Shown here: positions 34,096-43,835 of the stretch, piece after piece
How the letters are laid out: each line of letters starts with the position of its first letter
Position numbering within the stretch: the stretch's first letter is position 1
From: an uncultured Clostridium sp.
GTDB taxonomy: Bacteria > Bacillota > Clostridia > TANB77 > CAG-508
NCBI GenBank assembly: GCA_948436975.1
Contig: CAOJJB010000005.1
Location: 47,711 to 111,710 of the forward strand
Length of the DNA: 64,000 bases
Direction of reading: 5' to 3'
Program-made: the position numbers and the translations under genes
Notes under the pieces: generated by a model
Databases searched by the model: none
Told to the model about the DNA's origin: nothing
Seen by the model: the letters and a program-made list of their open reading frames with translations, nothing else

Positions 34096-35401
34096 ATGAA
34101 AGTAGGATTTATATCACTTCGGATGTAGCAAAAATTTAGTAGATACAGAAATGTGTATAGGAATATTCAAAAAGGAAAACTTTGAAATAGTAAATAATCC
34201 AAAGCAGGCTGAGATAATTATTATAAATACATGTGGATTTATAGAAACAGCTAAAGAAGAAGCAATAAATTGTATACTAGAAATGGCAGAATATAAAACA
34301 ACAGCAAACTGTAAATATTTAATTGTAATGGGATGCTTAGTACAAAGATATAAAAAGGATTTAGAAAAATCTATTCCAGAAGTAGACTTATTTTTAAGTA
34401 TAGATGAATATGAAAATTTATGGAATAAAATTTCAAAATTAATAAAAACAGAAGTAAAATCAATAAATACACTAGACTATATGGATAGAGTTATATCAAC
34501 AGGAGATACAACAGCATATTTAAAGATAGCAGAAGGATGCAGTAATAGATGTACATATTGTGCCATTCCATATATAAGAGGAAACTTTAAAAGTAGAAAA
34601 ATAGAAGATATATTAAAAGAAGCTGAAAAACTAGCTAAAAACGGAATAAAAGAAATAATAGTTATAGCGCAAGATACAACAAAATATGGAATAGACATAT
34701 ATGGACAGCCTAAATTAGCAGAATTGCTTGATAAACTATGTGAAATAGATGAATTAAAATGGATAAGATTTTTGTATGCGTATCCTGAAAGTATTACAGA
34801 TGAACTTATAGAAGTAGTAAAAAAGAATGAAAAAATATGTAAATATTTTGATATACCTCTTCAACATTTTTCAGATAAAGTTTTAAAAATGATGAATAGA
34901 AAAAGTGATAGTACATCTATTAGAAAAACAATAGAAAAAATTAGAAAAGAAATACCAAATGTAATTTTAAGAACAACAATGATAGTAGGATTTCCAGGAG
35001 AAACAGAAGAAGACTTTTTTAGATTATATGAATTTGTAAATGAAGCAAAATTTGAAAAATTAGGAGTATTCAAATATTCAAAAGAAGATGGAACTCCAGC
35101 TGCCAAAATAAAAGAACAAATACATTATAAAACTAAACAAGCACGACTTGACAAAATAATGAAACTAGAACAAAAAATATCTAAAATAAAATTAGAAGAA
35201 AAGATTGGTAATACATATGAAGCGATAGTAGATGGTTTCTCAAATGACAATAAATATATATGTGCTAGAAGTTATATGGACATACCAAATGAAGATGGGA
35301 CAATATTTATAAAAAATAATGGAAAAGTAAAACAGGGAAATTTTATAAACTGTAAAATAATAGATGTTAGAAACTATGATTTAATTGGTGAAATAGTGTA
35401 G
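34096..35401 (+). pseudogene. rimO: Ribosomal protein S12 methylthiotransferase RimO, with a one-base frame break
   Basis: ATG 34096 (AGAGGAAGG upstream) starts MKVGFISL, then the frame breaks: an extra C at about 34120 shifts GCSKNLVDTEMCIGIF into the next frame, which runs open to 35401. The main frame has UPF0004 (IIINTCGFIETAKEEA, MGCLVQRY), the radical SAM motif CSNRCTYCAIP, and TRAM at the end. RimO methylthiolates Asp in S12. Without repair the product would lack the first cluster cysteine. Whether this is a mutation or a sequencing error cannot be told here. Confidence 0.85.
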
Positions 35402-35444
35402 TTTATAGGTATCTAAAACCTAAATAAATAGTAGGTGTTATTGT

Positions 35445-36761
35445 ATGTTAAACAAAGTTTTTAAATCTGTTGTACTAATACTTATGATTATTGGAATTTT
35501 TTTAGGTATTTCAATAACAGTAAAAAAAGAAATACCAGAAAGAGAAAGAAGAGAATTAGAAGCTAAAATTCTAAATAAGATACAAAGCAAATCAGTAGGT
35601 GTTACTAAATTTTATACATATGGAAGAGCTTTTAATATAAATGGAAAGATTAGTAACATAAGAAAAGACAATTTTGAAGGTGTTAAATTAGTAATAACAG
35701 ATGGTTTAGAATATGAAAAAATATATAATGTAAATTATAGTTTTGAAGAAAATGATTTGGTGTTTTCTTCAGATGTAGAAATGAATTCAGGAATTATAAT
35801 AGATGAATTAGAAGCATCAGAATACTATATTTTACTAAGACTTAAATTAAATAATAGTGCAGAACCAAAATATTATTCATTTGCTAATTTATCTGAATGT
35901 GATAATATTGACTATTTTACAATAACTGATAATGGTGTAAACAAAAAAGCTAAAATACAATTTTTAGAAAAAAATTACAATAATATTAAATATAGTATTT
36001 TGAAAATGAGTTTAGAAAATGAACAACTTCCAGAGAACGTATATGATATAGTAATAGATGCAGGTCATGGTGGGAAAGATACAGGAGAAAGGTCGGGAGC
36101 AATTACTGAAGCAGATATTGCCTTAGAGTATTCTAAAACTTTAAAAACATATTTAGAAGAAAAAGGCTATAAAGTGAAACTAACAAGAGATGATAATAAT
36201 AGTGAATTCTATACAGATACAAATATGTATGATAGTAATGGAAGAATAACAGAAGCCTGTAAAAGCAAGGCAAAACTAATGATTTCTTTTCACATAAATA
36301 ATGGAGTGAAAGGATTAAATGGGTTAGAGATATATTGTCCACCAAAATCTAATTTAGATTTTGCAAAAGAAATGTCAAATAAAATAAAAGAATACTCAAA
36401 TATAAATTATTCTAACAATAATTCATTTAAAAAATCTGATGGAGTATATATTAGAAATTTTACAAAATCAATAATAAATGATTTTAAGAATACTGCTAAT
36501 AAAAAAGGGTATGATCCTTATAATATAACGACAGATACACCATATTTATATACAATAAGAGAAGTAGGTGGAATAGCAACAGGAGCATATGTAGATGGGA
36601 GAAATACAATATATTCAAAAAACGAATATTATAACTCAAATCAAGGAATTGAATGTTATCAAATAGAATTAGGATATATAAAAAATGATTTAAATATAAT
36701 AACAGAAGAAAAAGAGAATTATATTAGAGGGATAGTAGAAGCAATTCAAAATAATTTTTAA
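35445..36761 (+). CDS. N-acetylmuramoyl-L-alanine amidase (Amidase_3) with membrane anchor
   Basis: 438 residues: one N-terminal membrane helix (ILMIIGIFLGISITV), a ~180-residue domain of unknown function, and a C-terminal zinc amidase. Zinc ligands are His in IDAGHGGKDTG, Glu in AITEADIALEY and His in MISFHINNG; the catalytic Glu is in QIELGYIKN. It cleaves the bond between muramic acid and the peptide stem outside the membrane. SD GTAGGTG. The large AAA+ gene starts 18 bases later, so they are probably cotranscribed. Confidence 0.9.
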   Translation: MLNKVFKSVVLILMIIGIFLGISITVKKEIPERERRELEAKILNKIQSKSVGVTKFYTYGRAFNINGKISNIRKDNFEGVKLVITDGLEYEKIYNVNYSFEENDLVFSSDVEMNSGIIIDELEASEYYILLRLKLNNSAEPKYYSFANLSECDNIDYFTITDNGVNKKAKIQFLEKNYNNIKYSILKMSLENEQLPENVYDIVIDAGHGGKDTGERSGAITEADIALEYSKTLKTYLEEKGYKVKLTRDDNNSEFYTDTNMYDSNGRITEACKSKAKLMISFHINNGVKGLNGLEIYCPPKSNLDFAKEMSNKIKEYSNINYSNNNSFKKSDGVYIRNFTKSIINDFKNTANKKGYDPYNITTDTPYLYTIREVGGIATGAYVDGRNTIYSKNEYYNSNQGIECYQIELGYIKNDLNIITEEKENYIRGIVEAIQNNF

Positions 36762-36779
36762 AAGTGAAAAGGAGTACAC

Positions 36780-39700
36780 ATGGAGGAAACAGAGAAATTT
36801 GTAGAATTTATAAAAGAAAAATTTAGTAAAAAAGAAATAAATTTAGCTAAATATATATATCAAACAGAATTATTAACATATTCAATGATTAATGAAAATG
36901 TTATGGAAAATGGAAAAGAAGTAAGTAAACCATCAAATATATTAGAATTGTCTTATTTAAAATTATGTGCAAAAAATTTTGACGATTCAGAAAACTTATT
37001 AGAAAAAACTTTTCTAGCATATGTAGGTTATACACTAGCTGAATATAAGAACTCATGGAGATTAAATTTAAATAATTTAGATGTAAATTTAAGATCAAAA
37101 TGTACATATTGTAGTATAGATAGTAGTGCATGTCCATTTAAATTAGTTGCATATATAAAAAAATGTATAGAAGATAACAATTTTGATGCTAGAAAAATAT
37201 TTAGCATGTTAACAAATGAAGAAGTTAAACAATATTTAAATGCACCAAATTTAATTGAAAGTGTAGCAAATACAATAAATAAATACATAAAAAATTCTGT
37301 AGATATTATAGGAGCAGAAATGCTTTTAACATCTGATAGTATTTTTATTGAAAGACAGGAAAACAACAAGTTAATATACAGATATTTAGATTTTAATGTA
37401 AAGAATAATTCGTTTTTTAATAATTTAGATGAATATTATAATAAACATCAAGGTATCCAAGAGAGTTTTGATTTAACAGAAGTAAAATTCAAAGATAACT
37501 TTTCATATATCTTTGATAAATCTCCAATAGAGTTAGCAGTATATTTAAGATATTTATGTGAAAAAAATAATATATCTGAACAAGTAGTAATAGATAAAAT
37601 ATTAGAAAAAAGAAACTTTAAGGAAACAGAGTTTAGAATTTCTTATTATAATCAATATGTCCATAATGTAAATCAATTAGAATGTTCAGAAGATGAGAAA
37701 AAAGAAATTATATCAATTCTTACTTATATAAGAAATTATTATTTCAATGAGGATTTACCATATATCCATTTTAATATTGCATTATATACCAAAAATAATA
37801 TAATAGCAGATAAAGTAATAAATATTATAAATAAATATGCAAGAAATTTTAATTATATTAGTAATAAATCAATATTATGGGTAGATGCAGAAATGCTTGT
37901 AAAAAGAACAAAAGATGCTTATGATATGATTATGCAAGTAGATAACATGTATGCTAAAAATGATGTTTTGATATTTGAAAATTTTGAAAAGATTAAAACT
38001 CTAAATGAATTTAGAGTAGAAGCATTATTGACAGCAATTGAAAAATTTAATTCTAGAAATTTAAAAACAATGACAATATTTGTAGAAGATGAAGATGTTT
38101 TTAAAGATATAACATATAAGCATCCATTAATTGAAAGTGCATTAATAAATAAGAAAATATATATAGATGGATTTAGTGTAGAAAAAATAAAAGAAAAGAT
38201 AGTAAAAAGACTAGAAACTATAATGAAAATAGATAAAGACTTTTTAGAAGAGTTGCAAAAATATATTGAAAATACATATAATCCAGAAACAGTAGATGAA
38301 TATTCATACATTAATAATTTATATAATAAAATAGTATTTGATAAATTTAAAATATTAGATACAAATAATACTTTTAAAAAAGATGATATTCCAGAAAAAA
38401 TTGAAACTAGAGAAATAGATGAAATAGTAGCTGATATAAATTCTTTAATAGGAATAAGTGAAGTAAAAGAAAATGTAAAAGAACTTTTAAAATATTTAGA
38501 ATATAGTAAAAAGATAGATACAGAAGGTTTTGCAAACTTAAATATGATATTTAAAGGAAATTCAGGAACGGGAAAGACAACAGTGGCAAGATTATTAGCA
38601 GAACTTTATTATAAATTAGGATTTATAAATGAAAACAAAATAATAGAAGTTAGCAGTAAAAATTTAATAGGATCTCATTTAGGGGAAACAGCACCAAAAA
38701 CACAAGCAGTAATAGAATCGGCATTAGATGGAGTGTTATTTATAGATGAAGCATATACGATTATGGCAAGTAAAGGAGGATCAACATCTAATTATCCAGC
38801 AGAATGTATGGCAACAATATGTAAAGCAATGGACATATATAAAGATAGATTAATAATAATTTTCGCAGGTTATACTAAGGAAATGAATGATTTCAAAAAT
38901 GCAAATCAAGGACTAATGTCAAGAATAGGATATGAATTAGAATTTTCAGATTTTTCAAATGATGAATTAATTCAAATTTTTAAGGATGAAGTAAAAGGAA
39001 ATGAATTTGAATTAGAGGATGGAGTTATAGAAAAAATAGAAAAAATAATAATGAAGAACAAAATAGGAAGAAATTTTGGAAATGCAAGATTTGTTAAGAA
39101 CCTATTTGATAGACTAGTGGTAACACATTCAGCAAATTATGTAGATGAAAAAGATTTAAAAGTAATAACAAATAAAGATATAGATATATTTAATAAAACA
39201 AAAAAAGGTAAAGAAAGAGGAGTTGACGAAATATTAGAGGATTTAAACTCTTTAATAGGACTAGAAAAAGTAAAAGACACAATAGATGGATTTGTATCAG
39301 TAATAGAATTAAATAAAAAGCTAAACAGAGTTCCAGATTTTAATATGCATATGATATTTAAAGGAAATGCTGGAACGGGAAAAACAACAGTGGCAAGACT
39401 ATTAGCAGAAATTTATTATAATTTAGGATATGTAAAAAATAATAAATTAGTAGAAGTACAATCACAAGATTTAATAGGAGAATTTTTAGGACAAACAGGT
39501 CCAAAAACACAAGCAGTAATAGAGTCAGCATTAGATGGAGTATTGTTTATAGATGAGGCATACTCTATAATGGAACACAATGGATCAAGTGCAAGTTATT
39601 CAGCAGAATGTGTAGCAACACTATTAAAAGCAATGGAAGATTATCAAGGAAGATTAATAATAATATTTGCAGGATATACAGAAGAAATGAGAAAATTTAG

Positions 39701-40040
39701 AGACTTAAATCCAGGACTAAAATCAAGAATAGGATATGAAATAGACTTTGAAGATTATACAATAGAAAAATTATTAGAAATTTATGATAAAAAAGTATCA
39801 GACAAAGGATTTAAATCAAATAAACAAGCAAGAAACAAAGTAGAAGCAATATTAAAAAATGCGAAGGAAGTAGAAAACTTTGGAAATGGTAGATTTGTAG
39901 ATAACATAGTACAAAAAATAATAGTAGAACATGCAAAACAAACAAGAAATATCACTGAAATGGAAAGATTATTAACCTTTACAGAAGAAGATGTAACAGA
40001 AATAAAAGCAGAAGAATCTAAAAAAAGAATAGGTTTTTAA
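36780..40040 (+). CDS. Large AAA+ ATPase with two CbxX/SpoVK-type modules
   Basis: 1086 residues. Residues ~1-300 are unlike known domains and hold cysteines C108, C111, C118 and C129 (CTYCSIDSSACP), a possible metal site. Residues ~310-530 look like a degenerate AAA domain (DVLIFENFEKIK in place of Walker B). Two intact CbxX/CfqX AAA+ modules follow, with Walker A at ~593 (GNSGTGKTTV) and ~863 (GNAGTGKTTV) and Walker B in LFIDEAYTI and LFIDEAYSI. The two modules are nearly identical over long DNA stretches, which suggests recent duplication. Relatives include SpoVK and EccA, remodellers of protein complexes. SD AAAAGGAG, 18 bases after the amidase. Confidence 0.85.
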   Translation: MEETEKFVEFIKEKFSKKEINLAKYIYQTELLTYSMINENVMENGKEVSKPSNILELSYLKLCAKNFDDSENLLEKTFLAYVGYTLAEYKNSWRLNLNNLDVNLRSKCTYCSIDSSACPFKLVAYIKKCIEDNNFDARKIFSMLTNEEVKQYLNAPNLIESVANTINKYIKNSVDIIGAEMLLTSDSIFIERQENNKLIYRYLDFNVKNNSFFNNLDEYYNKHQGIQESFDLTEVKFKDNFSYIFDKSPIELAVYLRYLCEKNNISEQVVIDKILEKRNFKETEFRISYYNQYVHNVNQLECSEDEKKEIISILTYIRNYYFNEDLPYIHFNIALYTKNNIIADKVINIINKYARNFNYISNKSILWVDAEMLVKRTKDAYDMIMQVDNMYAKNDVLIFENFEKIKTLNEFRVEALLTAIEKFNSRNLKTMTIFVEDEDVFKDITYKHPLIESALINKKIYIDGFSVEKIKEKIVKRLETIMKIDKDFLEELQKYIENTYNPETVDEYSYINNLYNKIVFDKFKILDTNNTFKKDDIPEKIETREIDEIVADINSLIGISEVKENVKELLKYLEYSKKIDTEGFANLNMIFKGNSGTGKTTVARLLAELYYKLGFINENKIIEVSSKNLIGSHLGETAPKTQAVIESALDGVLFIDEAYTIMASKGGSTSNYPAECMATICKAMDIYKDRLIIIFAGYTKEMNDFKNANQGLMSRIGYELEFSDFSNDELIQIFKDEVKGNEFELEDGVIEKIEKIIMKNKIGRNFGNARFVKNLFDRLVVTHSANYVDEKDLKVITNKDIDIFNKTKKGKERGVDEILEDLNSLIGLEKVKDTIDGFVSVIELNKKLNRVPDFNMHMIFKGNAGTGKTTVARLLAEIYYNLGYVKNNKLVEVQSQDLIGEFLGQTGPKTQAVIESALDGVLFIDEAYSIMEHNGSSASYSAECVATLLKAMEDYQGRLIIIFAGYTEEMRKFRDLNPGLKSRIGYEIDFEDYTIEKLLEIYDKKVSDKGFKSNKQARNKVEAILKNAKEVENFGNGRFVDNIVQKIIVEHAKQTRNITEMERLLTFTEEDVTEIKAEESKKRIGF

Positions 40041-40100
40041 GACCTAATCAACAATGAAAGATGTTAGTTAATGAACATTTTAACATGTATTTCTAAAGAA

Positions 40101-40129
40101 TTTACAAATTATGTAAAATATGCTATAAT
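40101..40129 (+). promoter_or_regulatory. Promoter upstream of the glycosyltransferase at 40258
   Basis: TTTACA (40101-40106), 17 bases, TATAAT (40124-40129) with extended TG. It leaves a leader of about 120 bases with no evident peptide. Confidence 0.65.
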
Positions 40130-40257
40130 TACTAAGTATTGCTATTAGATTTCTAAAAATTTATCATCATGGGAATACAATAGTTAAATAACAGTTAGAA
40201 AGGAGCGAAAGGAAGTATTTATTGTAGTTGCAAACATTTTTTTAGGAGGACATAAGA

Positions 40258-41199
40258 ATGAAAAAAGTATCAATTGTAGTACCAGTGTATAACTCTAGTA
40301 GTTATTTAGAAGCAGCTGTACAGTCATTGGTAAATCAATCATATGGGAATTGCGAGATTATTCTTGTAAATGATGGTTCTACCGATGATAGTTTGGAGAT
40401 TATGAAAAGCTTCGAAGAGCGGTATGATAATATTATTTGTGCTACTCAGAGCAATCAAGGAGCTGGAGCGGCAAGAAATTTGGGAATTGCACTTTCCACT
40501 GGTGAATATGTAACATTTATGGATAGTGATGACGAGGTTACTGAAAATTTTGTTAAGAGTTATATAGAGGCAATTAAGCCGAATGAACCATATGTAGTTG
40601 CTGGCGGGTATGCAATTTCTTTTAATGGTAAACCTTTGAAAGAGAAGAGGATTACTAAAGAAAGGCTGGCGATAATGAAAGCACCAGCAGTATGTTTCAG
40701 AATGTTTAACATGGCGTGGCTAAAAAAGAATAATCTTAATTTTGGAACCTATAAAATAGGTGAAGATTTAAATTTTTCAGGTAAGGCCCAGTTGTTGTAT
40801 ACTGACTATTCTTTAACTTCTCGGCCAGAATACCATTATTTTGTTAGAAGTGGTTCTTTGATAGGAACAGCAGACTATTCGCAGTTTGACCTTTTGAGTG
40901 CGGTGGCCGACCTAGAAAACTTTGCCAAAGAGCGAGATTTGTTTGAGCAGAACAAAGCACAGTTGGAATATATGGTAATAACGCATGTATTAATGGCTGG
41001 AATGAAGAGAGCGGCTGAAGGAAAGCTTCTCGAAACAGCTCTGTGTGTTATACCAGAGTTTGTAGAAAAAACTCATCAGGATTGGTACAAGAATCCATAT
41101 ATCGAAGAATACGCAGATGAGGAAGAAAAAGCGTATTTAATGGCTGTTTATAATGGAGATGAAGCAGGTATGAGAAAATATGCGGAGAACCATTGGTAG
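40258..41199 (+). CDS. Glycosyltransferase family 2 protein, probably acquired by transfer
   Basis: 313 residues with GT-A motifs: VSIVVPVYNSSSYLEAAVQS, EIILVNDGSTDDS, GAGAARNLGIALSTGEYV and the DxD in FMDSDDEV. A soluble enzyme with unknown acceptor, perhaps in capsule or teichoic acid synthesis. Its base and codon use differ clearly from the neighbours: G+C is higher and codons CGG, CTC, GCC and GCG, rare elsewhere, occur often. It has its own promoter and terminator, so it looks like a single-gene insertion between the AAA+ gene and upp. SD AGGAGG. Confidence 0.9.
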   Translation: MKKVSIVVPVYNSSSYLEAAVQSLVNQSYGNCEIILVNDGSTDDSLEIMKSFEERYDNIICATQSNQGAGAARNLGIALSTGEYVTFMDSDDEVTENFVKSYIEAIKPNEPYVVAGGYAISFNGKPLKEKRITKERLAIMKAPAVCFRMFNMAWLKKNNLNFGTYKIGEDLNFSGKAQLLYTDYSLTSRPEYHYFVRSGSLIGTADYSQFDLLSAVADLENFAKERDLFEQNKAQLEYMVITHVLMAGMKRAAEGKLLETALCVIPEFVEKTHQDWYKNPYIEEYADEEEKAYLMAVYNGDEAGMRKYAENHW

Positions 41200-41250
41200 G
41201 TTGATATAGTATAAATAGGTACTTTCTGAATATATGTATATATTTTAATT

Positions 41251-41300
41251 AATACTCAAGACTCTTTCCATTTTATATTTGGAGAGAGTTTTGAGTTATT
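41251..41300 (+). terminator. Rho-independent terminator after the glycosyltransferase
   Basis: ACTCAAGACTCTTTCCA pairs with TGGAGAGAGTTTTGAGT with few mismatches around a T-rich loop. The rest of the 41200-41472 gap is AT-rich with nothing else evident. Confidence 0.7.
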
Positions 41301-41472
41301 AAGCAAGTTATATATAATATATGAAATATAAAATTATATAAAAAAGTAAATAAATTTATTTTTTTAAAATTTAAGTAGAATAAAAAAAAAAATTGTGATA
41401 ATATTATTCAAAATGAATATAGGTCATTATATATAGCTTAGATGAAATAATTAAAAGAAAGGATATAAAAAT

Positions 41473-42099
41473 ATGGAAGTTATTGAATTAAACCATCCAC
41501 TAGTTACACATAAGCTAACAATATTAAGAAACAAAAAAACAGGAACAAAAGAATTTAGAGAGATAATAAGTGAATTATCAACAATTCTTTGTTATGAAGC
41601 AATGAAAGATGCACAGTTAGAGGAAAAAGAAATAGAAACTCCAATATGCAAAATGAAAGGTAAAAATTTAAATGAGGACAAATATGCATTTATACCAATA
41701 TTAAGAGCAGGAACAGGAATGCTAGATGGACTAATAAGAGTAATGCCAAATGCTAAAATTGGGCATATAGGAATGTATAGAAATGAAGAAACTCTAAAAC
41801 CAGTAAAATATTATTATAAAACACCAAAAGATTTAGAAAATAGAGAAGTAATAGTATTAGACCCAATGCTTGCAACAGGAGGATCTGGAATAGATACAAT
41901 AACTACATTAAAAGAAAGTGGGGCAAAAAGTATAAAATTTTTATGTATTATAGCAGCACCAGAAGGAATAAAAAATATGCAAAAAATTCACCCAGACGTG
42001 CAAATTTATACAGCAGCAATAGATGAAAAATTAAATGAAAATGGATATATAGTACCTGGATTAGGAGATGCTGGGGACAGAATTTTTGGAACAAAATAA
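41473..42099 (+). CDS. upp: Uracil phosphoribosyltransferase
   Basis: 208 residues. MEVIELNHPLVTHKLTILR at the start, the PRPP loop VIVLDPMLATGGSGI and the uracil-binding end GYIVPGLGDAGDRIFGT are diagnostic. It salvages uracil to UMP with PRPP. SD GAAAGGA. Monocistronic. Confidence 0.97.
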   Translation: MEVIELNHPLVTHKLTILRNKKTGTKEFREIISELSTILCYEAMKDAQLEEKEIETPICKMKGKNLNEDKYAFIPILRAGTGMLDGLIRVMPNAKIGHIGMYRNEETLKPVKYYYKTPKDLENREVIVLDPMLATGGSGIDTITTLKESGAKSIKFLCIIAAPEGIKNMQKIHPDVQIYTAAIDEKLNENGYIVPGLGDAGDRIFGTK

Positions 42100-42268
42100 T
42101 TTTATAGATTAAATTATAGAATTTCTAAAATGTTTTGTTAGTTATTAAATAATTATCTAACTCTATGAGTGCTTTTGCAAAATGGTATAAAGAAAATGAA
42201 ATTTGAATAAAAACAAGTTTCATAATAGTATCTTTAATCATAATATGAATTATGATTGGAGGTGCAAA

Positions 42269-43327
42269 GTGAAATTAAAAGTTTTAAGTATAATTTTGTT
42301 AATTATGATGTTTTTGCCAATAAGTGTAATGGCAACAGTAGCATCTAGTAGTGAAATTCTTAATGGAATTGATGTTAGTAATTGGCAAGGTTATATTGAT
42401 TATAGTCAAGTAAAAAGTGCCGGAATTAATGTCGTCTACATAAAATCTAGTCAAGGAAATAATATAGTTGACGCATATTTTAGAATAAATTATAATAATG
42501 CAAAAGCTAATGGATTAAAAGTAGGATTTTATCATTTTTTAACAGCTAGAACTGAAACAGAAGCTATTGAGCAAGCAGATTTTTTTGCTTCTGTAATATC
42601 GAATACAACTCCAGATTGTAAGTTAGCAATGGATTTTGAAGAATTTGGTAATTTAAATATAGAAGAAATTAATAGGATATCAGAAACTTTTTTGGAAAGA
42701 TTAAAACAGAAAACAGGAAAAGAAGTTATAATTTATAGTGATGCATATAATGCTAGAAGTGTATTTGGTAAAAATCTTGCAGAAAAATATCCACTTTGGA
42801 TAGCACAATATGGAGTAGAAACTCCAAGTGATAGTAATTGGCAATATTGGGAAGGATTTCAATACACAAGTAAAGGAAGAGTAGCTGGAATACAGGGAAA
42901 TGTAGATAGAAATAAATTTACAAATAATGTTTTTTTATCAAATACAGATAAAATTACTGAAAGTGGAAATTCAGAAAACTATAATCATGATACAGCATAT
43001 ATTGTACAAAGTGGAAATACTTTGAGTGGAATAGCTTTAAAATATGGTACTACTGTTAATGAATTAGTAATTTTAAATAATATTAAAAATCCAAATCTTA
43101 TTTTTCCAGGAGAAAGTATATGTGTTCCTATAAGAAGTAATATACAAAATGATGAATTATCTAATTTAGGACACAGAATATATACAGTTCAAGCAGGAGA
43201 TACTTTAAGTGAATTGGCTTTAAGATTTAGAACTACTGTTGATAATATTGCTAAATTGAATGATATTAAAAATATAAATTTAATATATGTAGGAGAAACT
43301 TTAAGAATACCAAGAAATTCCCAATAA
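42269..43327 (+). CDS. Secreted GH25 lysozyme with two LysM repeats
   Basis: 352 residues from GTG 42269, preceded by TTGGAGG at 42257; an upstream ATG at 42203 would add a tail before the signal peptide. A signal peptide (LSIILLIMMFLPISVMA) is followed by a GH25 muramidase with catalytic GIDVSNWQG and AMDFEEF, then two LysM domains (YIVQSGNTLSGIALKYGTT and YTVQAGDTLSELALRFRTT). It hydrolyses peptidoglycan glycan strands outside the cell. The terminator overlaps the stop codon. Confidence 0.94.
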   Translation: MKLKVLSIILLIMMFLPISVMATVASSSEILNGIDVSNWQGYIDYSQVKSAGINVVYIKSSQGNNIVDAYFRINYNNAKANGLKVGFYHFLTARTETEAIEQADFFASVISNTTPDCKLAMDFEEFGNLNIEEINRISETFLERLKQKTGKEVIIYSDAYNARSVFGKNLAEKYPLWIAQYGVETPSDSNWQYWEGFQYTSKGRVAGIQGNVDRNKFTNNVFLSNTDKITESGNSENYNHDTAYIVQSGNTLSGIALKYGTTVNELVILNNIKNPNLIFPGESICVPIRSNIQNDELSNLGHRIYTVQAGDTLSELALRFRTTVDNIAKLNDIKNINLIYVGETLRIPRNSQ

Positions 43328-43342
43328 TATTGGGAATTTTCT
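43315..43342 (+). terminator. Terminator overlapping the lysozyme stop codon
   Basis: AATTCCCAAT pairs with ATTGGGAATT around AAT, followed by TTCTT. The stop TAA at 43325-43327 lies in the loop region. Confidence 0.7.
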
Positions 43343-43406
43343 TATATATAAAAAATGTTATATTTAAAATAAAAAACTGACAAATGAAGAAAAAAACAAA
43401 TAAGTT

Positions 43407-43748
43407 TTATCGTATTATTTCACTTTTGAAGAACTTTTCTTGAAAATAAGTCAAATTACGAATTTCATCATCTAGAAAATTTATATTTTCTGGAACAATA
43501 ATTAATTTATCATCATTATCATTTAATCTATGAATAATAGCAATACATTTTCCAGTAAAAGTATCTAAAGGGTCAGAAATTCCTAAAATATAGCAATCTA
43601 ATTCTTCACCATCACCACTTATAGTATTTGGTATATAGCCATAATTGATAGGGTATATTATATTAGAATAATTAGGATGTTTACTTCCAATAGGCCTATC
43701 TATTTTAACAGTTACAATTTTATTAAGAAAATTTTTAGAAATTATCAA
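43407..43748 (-). CDS. Small family-I-like inorganic pyrophosphatase
   Basis: 113 residues, much shorter than the usual ~175. NYSNIIYPINYGYIPNTISG and DGEELDCYILG match the soluble family I pyrophosphatase core (metal ligands usually in DGDPLD), and DNDDKLIIVPE the following segment. Start TTG at 43748-43746 with AAGAGGTGAT upstream. A second, unrelated pyrophosphatase (PpaC) is encoded at 53275, so this one may have a specialised role. It is convergent with the lysozyme and divergent from ccdA. Confidence 0.75.
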   Translation of the reverse strand: MIISKNFLNKIVTVKIDRPIGSKHPNYSNIIYPINYGYIPNTISGDGEELDCYILGISDPLDTFTGKCIAIIHRLNDNDDKLIIVPENINFLDDEIRNLTYFQEKFFKSEIIR

Positions 43749-43835
43749 CTAAATCACCTCTTTTTATGATATACTATTTATAATATTGTATAATAAAAAA
43801 AGATATTTAGCAAAAGAAAATTTAGAGGATTGAAA

